From the NCBI GenBank assembly GCA_016302925.1, contig JAEDMR010000139.1, positions 1 to 5,342 on the forward strand: a stretch of DNA of 5,342 bases. Reading direction: 5' to 3'. This DNA is from Bacillota bacterium. GTDB taxonomy: Bacteria; Bacillota; Clostridia; Peptostreptococcales; Anaerovoracaceae. The position numbers and the translations under genes are program-made. The notes beneath the pieces are model-generated. The model did not search any database and had not been told where the DNA came from. It saw only the letters and a program-made list of their open reading frames with translations. The stretch's first letter is position 1, and each line of letters starts with the position of its first letter. This document shows positions 1 to 5,092 of the stretch, piece after piece.

Positions 1-471
1 ATGTCCAAGGGCACCAAGGAAAAGGTGCAGCTGATTCTGGTCATGAGCCGCCAGGCACAGCTCTACCTGCTGGATGAACCCATCGCCGGCGTGGACCCGG
101 CGGCAAGAGAATACATTCTGGGCACCATCATCAATAACTATAACGAAGATGGGACAGTGATCATTTCCACCCATCTGATCTCCGACATCGAGCGGATTCT
201 GGATGAAGTGATCTTTATCCGTGAGGGGAAGATCCTCTGCCATGAAGGCGTGGATGAAATGAAAGAGCGGGAAGGCAAATCCGTAGACGAAGTCTTTCGC
301 GACTACTTCCGCATGACGGCATATCAGGGGTACAGAGACCCGGAGCGGGAAGCACGGGAAAAGACTGTATACAACGCCGGGCGAAAAGATTTTGAGAAGC
401 GGGGATCGAAAGAGGAGAAAAAAGAGGAAGAAAAAGAAGAGGAAAAGGGGGGCGAAACCAATGACCGGTAA
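1..471 (+). CDS. ABC transporter ATP-binding protein, C-terminal part (5' end outside window)
   Basis: This is the C-terminal half of the ATPase subunit of an ABC transporter, which hydrolyses ATP at the inner face of the membrane to drive the permease encoded next. Visible in order are the signature loop (MSKGTKEKVQ, residues 1-10; LSKG-type in the family), Walker B with the catalytic glutamate (LYLLDEP, 21-27; E26), the D-loop (AGVD, 29-32) and the switch histidine (ISTH, H58). Walker A and the Q-loop are missing, so the ATG at position 1 is an internal Met and the gene starts upstream. The last 25 residues are an odd, highly charged Lys/Glu tail. The stop overlaps the permease start by 11 bp, indicating translational coupling. 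The substrate cannot be told. ATPase/ABC-2 permease pairs of this kind in Bacillota often follow a GntR-type regulator, which could be checked upstream. Confidence 0.93.
   Translation: MSKGTKEKVQLILVMSRQAQLYLLDEPIAGVDPAAREYILGTIINNYNEDGTVIISTHLISDIERILDEVIFIREGKILCHEGVDEMKEREGKSVDEVFRDYFRMTAYQGYRDPEREAREKTVYNAGRKDFEKRGSKEEKKEEEKEEEKGGETNDR
408..452 (+). other. 45-nt all-purine tract encoding the Lys/Glu tail and the next gene's RBS
   Basis: Every base from 408 to 452 on the + strand is A or G. The tract encodes the charged tail of the ATPase, and its G-run at 447-452 serves as the Shine-Dalgarno site of the permease gene, 8 nt before its ATG at 461. Long homopurine runs can slip during replication and may form triplex DNA. 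Either effect here is inference. Confidence 0.8.
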
Positions 472-1291
472 ACTGATCAAATATGAATTTCGTTCGATTC
501 TGAAAATCATGGGGATCGGCTGGGCGGCGCTGCTGTCCATGGCCCTGTTTGCGGGGCTGTTTGATCTGATCGCATTCCGCCAGAACGATATGGAGGGGTT
601 TGGACATCTGACAGAGATTGCTTCGGCCATCACGTCTTTTTTATACGGCAGCCTGTTTGTGGCAATCATCGTGGTGACCGTGCTGATCATCCTGATGCGG
701 TTTTATAAGGGGCTTTTAAGGGACGAAGGCTACCTGATGCATACGCTTCCGGTGAAAACGTGGCAGCTGATTACGGCAAAAGGGGTTGTGGCTGCGGCGG
801 TTTCTCTGATCAGCATTCTGGCTGCCACCCTGTCTGTTCTGATTCTGATGGCCTTCGATGGGGGCATTGAATACTTCGGGGAGTTTATGTCTGAGCTGCT
901 GCGGACACTGGGGAAATACCCGGCTTATATCGCCATCATGCTGGAAGCTCTGCTGCTGGGTGTGTGCTGGATTGCAGCGATGATCTACAAAGCCTATGCG
1001 GCCCTTTCCATCGGCCAGCTGGCTCAGAAGCACCGGATCGCCCTCAGTGTCGGTGCGTGGATTGGCATCGGTGTGGTATTTCTGATCCTCATGTCCATTC
1101 TGGGTAACCTGTCCTTCTCGTCGGCGTTCTCCGACTGGTTGGAAGGCATTCTGGAAGGTATGGTGAATGACTCACCGCTGAATGCCATTCAGGTGGGAAT
1201 GTGGATTCTCATTCTGGTGGAGGCCGTGCAGATCGCCATTTTCCATGTGGTCAGCGAGCAGATCCTGCGACGGAAGCTGAATCTGGAGTAG
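461..1291 (+). CDS. ABC-2 type transporter permease, six membrane helices
   Basis: This is the membrane subunit paired with the preceding ATPase, predicted to form the channel of an exporter of unknown substrate. The 276-residue protein has six hydrophobic segments, at about residues 18-39, 58-79, 107-131, 154-176, 193-215 and 244-265. Between helices 2 and 3 lies RFYKGLLRDEGYLMHTLPV (80-98), a cytoplasmic loop sequence typical of clostridial ABC-2 permeases. The ATG at 461 was chosen because a G-rich Shine-Dalgarno site (447-452) lies 8 nt upstream and the protein then begins with the usual short amphipathic start (MTGKLIKYEF). The same frame extends back to a TTG at 392, but that adds only a run of Arg/Lys read from the purine tract. 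It overlaps the ATPase gene by 11 bp. The family assignment is firm, but the substrate is unknown. Confidence 0.88.
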   Translation: MTGKLIKYEFRSILKIMGIGWAALLSMALFAGLFDLIAFRQNDMEGFGHLTEIASAITSFLYGSLFVAIIVVTVLIILMRFYKGLLRDEGYLMHTLPVKTWQLITAKGVVAAAVSLISILAATLSVLILMAFDGGIEYFGEFMSELLRTLGKYPAYIAIMLEALLLGVCWIAAMIYKAYAALSIGQLAQKHRIALSVGAWIGIGVVFLILMSILGNLSFSSAFSDWLEGILEGMVNDSPLNAIQVGMWILILVEAVQIAIFHVVSEQILRRKLNLE

Positions 1292-1382
1292 GGTGCTGGA
1301 AGGCGGCGTGCAGCGGGCAGCGGACAACATCGGGCAGCGGTGGTCTGTTGCAAGGAGGCAACGGTCGTTGCAGAAAAACTGC

Positions 1383-1411
1383 TTGCTTTTCTTCCCCAAA
1401 TCCATTATCAT
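1383..1411 (+). promoter_or_regulatory. Possible sigma-A type promoter before the hairpin region
   Basis: A -35-like TTGCTT (1383-1388) and a -10-like TATCAT (1406-1411, five of six matches to TATAAT) are separated by exactly 17 bp. Transcription would start near 1418, just before the first paired segment of the structured stretch described next. The -35 match is weak (three of six), so this is suggestive only. Confidence 0.35.
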
Positions 1412-1417
1412 GATTTT

Positions 1418-1572
1418 AGCAAAGGACGGAGGTTGTGCCGCAGTCTCAGAAGAGACATGCGCCTTTCAGAAGAAAGGGTTCGCGAAGTGTCCTGACGAAA
1501 TGTTTTGAACCGAAATGTTGCCACGAAGGCAGCGCGCGGGCAGAAGCCCGCCCGCACCCTTCGTGGCTTTTT
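1418..1572 (+). ncRNA. Candidate structured RNA (small RNA or leader) ending in a terminator
   Basis: This stretch has no credible protein but is dense in hairpins. AGGAC (1423-1427) can pair with GTCCT (1489-1493), closing two adjacent hairpins. The first is CGCA-GTCTC (1439-1447) with GAGAC-A-TGCG (1452-1461), nine pairs and one bulged A. The second is CCTTTC (1462-1467) with GAAAGG (1472-1477). A strong terminator follows at 1520-1572. All three hairpin tips carry the same AGAA loop closed by C-G. Between them CGAAATGTT occurs twice (1496-1504, 1511-1519). With the possible promoter upstream it would make a transcript of about 155 nt. I do not recognise it as a known riboswitch or RNA family. 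It could be a free small RNA, the 3' end of the ABC transcript, or an attenuator leader for larE. It could also be a dispersed repeat. Confidence 0.4.
1520..1572 (+). terminator. Strong intrinsic terminator
   Basis: GCCACGAAGG (1520-1529) pairs perfectly with CCTTCGTGGC (1558-1567). Inside, after a 2x2 internal loop, GCGCGCGGGC (1532-1541) pairs with GCCCGCCCGC (1546-1555) with one C-C mismatch around an AGAA loop. Five T follow at 1568-1572. It lies 229 bp after the permease stop and 217 bp before larE, so it separates the two transcription units, unless it acts as an attenuator. The other strand lacks a T-run. Confidence 0.85.
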
Positions 1573-1581
1573 GATTGTATG

Positions 1582-1734
1582 CGGCAGCTGCGCTGCCGAA
1601 GCGGCCGCGCCTGAATCAGGAAACCTGGCCGCGCCCGACCGCCGGCCGGCACCGGCAAAGAGCGACTCATGGCCGGGAGATCGGCCCGAAACTTGGCTTG
1701 GCGGTCGGCCCGAGACCGGATGCGACCATTGGTC
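1582..1734. repeat. GC-rich stretch of short hairpins and 24-bp-spaced direct repeats before larE
   Basis: This GC-rich stretch lies between the terminator and the larE ribosome binding site. A hairpin is formed by CGGCAG (1582-1587) and CTGCCG (1593-1598). GGCCGCGCC occurs at 1603-1611 and 1627-1635, and TCGGCCCGA at 1681-1689 and 1705-1713, both pairs spaced 24 bp. Small palindromes CCTGAATCAGG (1610-1620) and GACCATTGGTC (1724-1734) could be operators, but nothing shows which protein would bind. I see no convincing -35/-10 pair for larE here. A larE promoter should lie between 1573 and about 1760 if the terminator is efficient. Confidence 0.45.
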
Positions 1735-1789
1735 TGATACTTGCATAGCATGTGGTAAGAAAACATACGGGAAGAAAAGAGGAAAGAAA

Positions 1790-2551
1790 ATGAACTTGCA
1801 GGAATTTTTTCATGACAATCCGAAAGCAGCCATCGCTTTTTCCGGCGGTGTGGACTCTGCGTATCTGTTATATGCCGCACTGGCATGCGGTGCCGATGTA
1901 CGGGCCTATTTCGTGAAGAGCCAGTTTCAGCCGGAATTCGAGCTGGAGGACGCCTGTCAGCTGGCAGAAGAACTGGAAGAACGGTTCGGCTGCAGCGGTA
2001 TTTTAAAAGTGCTGCAGGCAGATGTGCTGGCAGATCCGGTGGTAACCGCCAATCCGCCGGACCGGTGTTATCACTGCAAACAGAAGGTCTTCGGAAAGAT
2101 TCTGGATGCGGCAGCCCAAGACGGATATCATCTGATTCTGGACGGGACCAATGCGTCCGATGAAGAGGGCGACCGCCCCGGCATGCGGGCTCTGCGGGAG
2201 ATGGAAGTCCAGTCGCCGCTGCGGATCTGCGGGCTGACGAAAGTGGAAATCCGCCGTCTGTCTCAGGAGGCGAACCTGTTCACCTGGAGCAAGCCGTCCT
2301 ATGCCTGCCTGGCCACCCGGGTGCCAACCGGAAGGGCAATTACAGCGGAGGACCTGGTGCGTGTGGAAGGCGCCGAGAAGGCGCTGACGGATATGGGTTT
2401 TTCTGATTTTCGTGTGCGGCTGTACCACGATGCAGCCCGGATTCAGCTTCCGGCGGATCAGATGACACGTGCCGTCACAGAAAAAGAGAAAATTCTGGAT
2501 GCCCTGAAACCATCCTTTGCATACGTTTTGATTGATCTGGAGGGAAGATAG
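1790..2551 (+). CDS. larE: LarE, ATP-dependent sulfur transferase for nickel-pincer cofactor (three-cysteine type)
   Basis: LarE activates the two carboxylates of pyridinium-3,5-dicarboxylate mononucleotide with ATP and converts them to thiocarboxylates, the sulfur donors to nickel in NPN. The 253-residue protein has the PP-loop SGGVDS (18-23) near its N-terminus, DRCYHCKQK (91-99), LDGTNASDE (117-125), a YACLATRVP segment (171-179) and RVRLYHDAARIQLP (208-221), all in family order. Cys93, Cys96 and Cys173 form the three-cysteine set. Lactiplantibacillus plantarum LarE keeps only the last one and sacrifices its sulfur, whereas three-cysteine homologues such as Thermotoga LarE bind a [4Fe-4S] cluster and can turn over. 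The ATG at 1790 was chosen for its AAGAGGAAAG ribosome site (1777-1786) and normal family length. The frame is open back to 1505, but that part is GC-rich, repeat-laden and includes the terminator. larB starts on the base after its stop. Confidence 0.95.
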   Translation: MNLQEFFHDNPKAAIAFSGGVDSAYLLYAALACGADVRAYFVKSQFQPEFELEDACQLAEELEERFGCSGILKVLQADVLADPVVTANPPDRCYHCKQKVFGKILDAAAQDGYHLILDGTNASDEEGDRPGMRALREMEVQSPLRICGLTKVEIRRLSQEANLFTWSKPSYACLATRVPTGRAITAEDLVRVEGAEKALTDMGFSDFRVRLYHDAARIQLPADQMTRAVTEKEKILDALKPSFAYVLIDLEGR

Positions 2552-3307
2552 ATGGAAAAATACGAAATCAAAGAAATGCTGCAGCGTGTCGCATCCGGCG
2601 AAACGTCGGTGGATGAGGCCATGCTGAAGCTGAAAACCGCGCCGTTCGAGGAAATCGGCATCGCATCGCTGGATCATCACCGGGGACTGCGGCAGGGCGC
2701 TTCCGAAATTATATATGGTGCTTCGAAAACGCCGGAGCAGATTGAAACCATCGCCCGAACCTTATATGAGCGGGGGCAGAAGTCCATCCTGATTACCCGA
2801 ATGAAGACAGAGGCGGCAGACAGACTGTCGGCCAGCGGGCTGCCATTCACTTATTATGAAACCGGCCGCATCGGTCTGGTGGGTGAGATGCAGAAGCCGC
2901 GGCGTGACGGATATATCCTGGTGGCCACCGGCGGAACCAGCGATATTCCGGTGGCGGAAGAAGCTGCCCTGACGGCGGAGATCCTGGGAAACAATGTGAA
3001 ACGGCTTTATGACGTGGGCGTAGCCGGGCTTCACCGGCTGCTGGCCCATACGGATCTGATCATGAACGCCCGGGTCATCATCGCTATCGCCGGAATGGAA
3101 GGAGCCCTGGCCAGCGTCATCGGCGGGCTGGCTGACTGTCCGGTCATCGCCGTGCCTACCAGTGTGGGCTACGGAACGGCCCTGGGCGGCGTGACGGCAC
3201 TGTTATCCATGCTGAATTCCTGCGCCAGCGGCGTCAGCGTAGTAAATATCGACAACGGATTCGGTGCAGGCTATCAGGCCAGCCTGATCCACAATCTGGG
3301 AGAGTAA
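2552..3307 (+). CDS. larB: LarB, NaAD carboxylase/hydrolase of nickel-pincer cofactor synthesis
   Basis: LarB catalyses the first step of NPN synthesis: it carboxylates the pyridinium ring of nicotinic acid adenine dinucleotide at C5 and hydrolyses the phosphoanhydride, giving pyridinium-3,5-dicarboxylate mononucleotide and AMP. The 251 residues match the family's usual size. The C-terminal half resembles PurE (AIR carboxylase): VATGGTSDIPVAEEAA (124-139), AGMEGALASVIGGLADCPV (180-198) and VPTSVGYG (201-208). NSCASGVSVVNIDNGFGAGY (222-241) contains Cys224, the likely counterpart of the catalytic cysteine near position 221 of L. plantarum LarB, which attaches to the substrate ring. The N-terminal 120 residues carry LDHHRGLRQGASEIIYG (40-56), also typical. 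A GGAGGG ribosome site (2539-2544) lies inside the end of larE, whose stop directly abuts this ATG, so the two are surely co-translated. Confidence 0.96.
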   Translation: MEKYEIKEMLQRVASGETSVDEAMLKLKTAPFEEIGIASLDHHRGLRQGASEIIYGASKTPEQIETIARTLYERGQKSILITRMKTEAADRLSASGLPFTYYETGRIGLVGEMQKPRRDGYILVATGGTSDIPVAEEAALTAEILGNNVKRLYDVGVAGLHRLLAHTDLIMNARVIIAIAGMEGALASVIGGLADCPVIAVPTSVGYGTALGGVTALLSMLNSCASGVSVVNIDNGFGAGYQASLIHNLGE

Positions 3308-3327
3308 CAGGGAGGACAAGACAAAGA

Positions 3328-4638
3328 ATGAAGACGTTATATATCGAATGTAATATGGGAGTTGCCGGCGACATGCTGATGTCGGCGCTGCTGGAACTGC
3401 TTCCGGCGGAGAAACAGGAAACATTTTTCGAGACATTCCGCAGCCTTGGAATTCCCGGTGTGGAGATTTCTGCTGAAAAGGCCGTGAAATGCGGCATTAC
3501 CGGAACCCATGTCCATGTGCTGGTAAACGGGGAAGAAGAAGGTCATGACCATCACGACCATCATGACCACGACCATGCCCACCATCATGATCACGACCAT
3601 CACCATGCCCATCATGGTCTGGCGGACATCCGCGGCATCATTGAAGGACTGGACGTTCCACAGAAAGTGAAGGAGGATGCCCTGGCAGTGTACGATCTGA
3701 TTGCCCGCGCAGAGTCCACGGTCCATGGCGAAACGATGGAGCATATCCACTTCCATGAAGTGGGCAGTCTGGACGCCGTGGCCGATGTGGTGGGAAACTG
3801 CCTGCTCCTGTCCATGATCGGTGCCGATCGCATCGCAGTTTCCCCGATTCATGTGGGCAGCGGTACGGTAAAATGTGACCACGGCATTCTGCCGGTGCCC
3901 GCACCGGCCACTGCCCTGATTTTGTCCGGGCTGCCGGTTTACAGCGGCCAGATCCGGGGCGAGCTCTGTACCCCGACCGGAGCGGCCCTGATGAAACATT
4001 TCGGCGATAGCTTCGGACCGATGCCGGTCATGGCCATCGAAAAGGTGGGCTACGGCATGGGCACCAGAGACTTCGGCGATGTAGCCAACTGTGTCCGGGT
4101 GATGCTTGGTGAAGAGGCCGGAGCGACCGGAAAGGAAGACGTGGAAGCCAACGGCCCGACCGGAAAGGAAAATGTGAACCTGACCAATTGCCCGACCGGA
4201 AAGGAAAATGTGAACGATACCCCGACCGGGATCCTGGAGCTGGCCTGCAATCTGGATGATATGACCGGAGAGGAGATTGGATTCGCCATGGAGCGCCTGC
4301 TGGAGGCAGGCGCACTGGATGTGTACACCCAGTCCATCACCATGAAGAAGTCCCGGCCGGCGGTAATTCTGACCGCCCTGATCCGGCCATCGGATAAAGA
4401 GGAAATGACAGAGCTCCTTTTCCGCTATACCACTACCATCGGTGTACGCTGCCGCAGCTGGGAGCGAGCGGTACTGCAGCGGGAAACCGTGACGCGGCAG
4501 ACCCCCTGGGGACCGGTGCAGGTAAAGCACTGCAGCGGATACGGCTGTGAAAAAGAAAAAGCAGAATTCGAAGACTTGGCTCGCATTGCCAGAGAGCAGA
4601 ATCTGTCTCTTTGGCAGGTGAAGGACGAATTGAAATAG
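3328..4638 (+). CDS. larC: LarC, CTP-dependent nickel insertase (single-frame LarC1-LarC2)
   Basis: LarC is the cyclometallase that inserts nickel into the thiolated pyridinium mononucleotide in a CTP-dependent reaction, completing NPN. The 436-residue protein begins with the family signature YIECNMGVAGDMLMSALLEL (5-24). Residues 73-96 hold 16 His and 6 Asp in 24 positions, a likely nickel-binding or nickel-storage stretch. HIHFHEVGSLDAVADVVG (139-156), HVGSGTVKCDHGILPVPAPA (175-194) and GELCTPTGAALM (211-222) follow in the LarC1 part. After a repeat-filled linker (about 262-300), ELACNLDDMTGEEIGF (304-319) opens the LarC2 part, with the DVYTQSITMKKSRP segment at 331-344. In L. plantarum the two parts are separate frames joined by programmed frameshifting; here they are one open frame. 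A GGGAGG site (3310-3315) lies 12 nt before the ATG, and larB ends 20 bp upstream. No clear terminator follows. Confidence 0.96.
   Translation: MKTLYIECNMGVAGDMLMSALLELLPAEKQETFFETFRSLGIPGVEISAEKAVKCGITGTHVHVLVNGEEEGHDHHDHHDHDHAHHHDHDHHHAHHGLADIRGIIEGLDVPQKVKEDALAVYDLIARAESTVHGETMEHIHFHEVGSLDAVADVVGNCLLLSMIGADRIAVSPIHVGSGTVKCDHGILPVPAPATALILSGLPVYSGQIRGELCTPTGAALMKHFGDSFGPMPVMAIEKVGYGMGTRDFGDVANCVRVMLGEEAGATGKEDVEANGPTGKENVNLTNCPTGKENVNDTPTGILELACNLDDMTGEEIGFAMERLLEAGALDVYTQSITMKKSRPAVILTALIRPSDKEEMTELLFRYTTTIGVRCRSWERAVLQRETVTRQTPWGPVQVKHCSGYGCEKEKAEFEDLARIAREQNLSLWQVKDELK
4123..4230 (+). repeat. In-frame tandem repeat in the linker of larC
   Basis: Three units and a stub follow one another: 4123-4155 (ATGKEDVEANG), 4156-4191 (PTGKENVNLTNC), 4192-4221 (PTGKENVNDT) and 4222-4230 (PTG). 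Unit lengths are 33, 36 and 30 nt, all multiples of three. Units 2 and 3 share 26 identical bases in a row (4154-4179 and 4190-4215). The encoded segment is polar and flexible-looking and sits exactly between the two LarC domains. A similar ACCGGAGAGGAG occurs just downstream at 4263-4274 (TGEE of the LarC2 part) and might be related to the repeat's source. Confidence 0.9.
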
Positions 4639-4734
4639 TGCGGCCGGTCAGTCAACTGTGCCGGAACCATTCCGAACGAGGCAGAAGAAAGTGAAGCAGG
4701 CGTAGTTCTCCACATCGGACAGTTTAAGCCACTT

Positions 4735-4766
4735 TGTGGCGAAGATTTTGAATAAAATTCTCCACA
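4735..4766. other. Inverted repeat within the first half of the array
   Basis: TGTGGCGAA (4735-4743) and TTCTCCACA (4758-4766) can pair at eight of nine positions across 14 nt. The inner bases ATTTT (4745-4749) and AAAAT (4754-4758) offer an alternative extension. It could fold in RNA of either strand or act as a two-site operator. Confidence 0.5.
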
Positions 4767-4878
4767 TTGCTCTTTTGAGACAGGAATGTGTCGAAGATTT
4801 TATCAGGAAATTCGCGTTTTCAGCAGAATTAAAAAGAATATCCACTCATTTTTCGTAATTTGTTCGCCACAAATCATG

Positions 4879-4931
4879 CGGACGCAGCAAATGTGGAGAA
4901 CAATCCGAAAAAACTTCGCCACATGCGTCCG
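4879..4931. other. Bulged hairpin within the second half of the array
   Basis: CGGACGCA (4879-4886) pairs perfectly with TGCGTCCG (4924-4931). Inside, after a five-base bulge (4887-4891), TGTGGAGAA (4892-4900) pairs with TTCGCCACA (4915-4923) with one A-G mismatch, leaving a 14-nt loop. The outer pair of array sites (4863-4871 with 4944-4952) adds seven more of nine possible pairs, giving a nested 90-nt palindrome. No T-run follows, so it is not an ordinary terminator. Confidence 0.6.
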
Positions 4932-4991
4932 AAATCGACCGAATGTGTAGAACCATTTGCAAATCGAGTGTGCAGAGTGGCTTAGCGTCAT

Positions 4992-5056
4992 CCGCCCGCT
5001 GCCCGCACCGCTCTCCGCACTGCCCTCCGCCCGAGGGCGGCGGGCGGCGCGGGCGG
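4992..5056. other. Very GC-rich hairpin block upstream of the nikB-like gene
   Basis: CCGCCCGC (4992-4999) can pair perfectly with GCGGGCGG at 5049-5056 or with a second copy at 5040-5047, and CCGCCC (5027-5032) with GGGCGG (5035-5040). The alternatives compete with each other. The block ends 36 nt before the nikB-like start codon. No T-run follows on either strand, so a terminator is unlikely. It would lie in the 5' leader if transcription starts upstream. Confidence 0.6.
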
Positions 5057-5092
5057 CCCCATCGACTTCTAAAGTAATAAGGAACCAGATTT

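Larger units (their letters stand above)
4706..4952. repeat. Array of eight 9-bp sites in alternating orientation with fixed spacing
   Basis: TTCNCCACA-type sites lie at 4706-4714, 4758-4766, 4863-4871 and 4915-4923. Their inverted form, TGTGGNGAA-type, lies at 4735-4743, 4787-4795, 4892-4900 and 4944-4952; the second and last read TGTGTNGAA. Centre-to-centre distances are 29, 23, 29, then 76, then 29, 23, 29 bp, so the second set of four repeats the first at exactly 157 bp. The 20- and 14-bp spacers show little identity between sets, so the 9-mers and their spacing seem to be what is kept. The array sits between larC and the nikB-like gene in an AT-richer stretch. It may be a set of protein binding sites, structured RNA, or a dispersed palindromic element. 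The short minus-strand frames across it look like readings of the repeat, not genes. Confidence 0.85.

Noticed and set aside
392..460. N-terminal extension of the ABC permease from a TTG at 392
   Set aside because: It would add only an Arg/Lys run read from the purine tract, and the ATG at 461 has a well-placed ribosome site and gives a normal family N-terminus.
1370..1392. Weak terminator after the permease (GCAG-AAAAA-CTGC followed by a T-rich run)
   Set aside because: The stem has only four pairs and the T-run is interrupted. The strong terminator at 1520-1572 is the better candidate.
1293..1508. Small + strand protein of 71 residues
   Set aside because: It starts with GTG two bases after the permease stop, no ribosome site stands out, and the second half is explained by the hairpin stretch at 1423-1493.
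1505..1789. N-terminal extension of LarE by 95 residues
   Set aside because: The extension reads through the terminator hairpin and GC-rich repeats, has no family similarity, and the start at 1790 has a good ribosome site and normal length.
3337..4530. 397-codon open frame on the - strand opposite larC
   Set aside because: It is a mirror of the GC-rich larC codons, reading the His stretch as Met/Val repeats. larC itself is unmistakable.
4706..4952. CRISPR array
   Set aside because: Only 9-bp words are conserved, in alternating orientation. There is no constant 23-40-bp direct repeat and no cas gene in view.
4648..4991. Two short - strand frames (65 and 62 codons) across the array
   Set aside because: Their similar-looking segments come from the repeated 9-mers, they lack ribosome sites, and their compositions are not protein-like.
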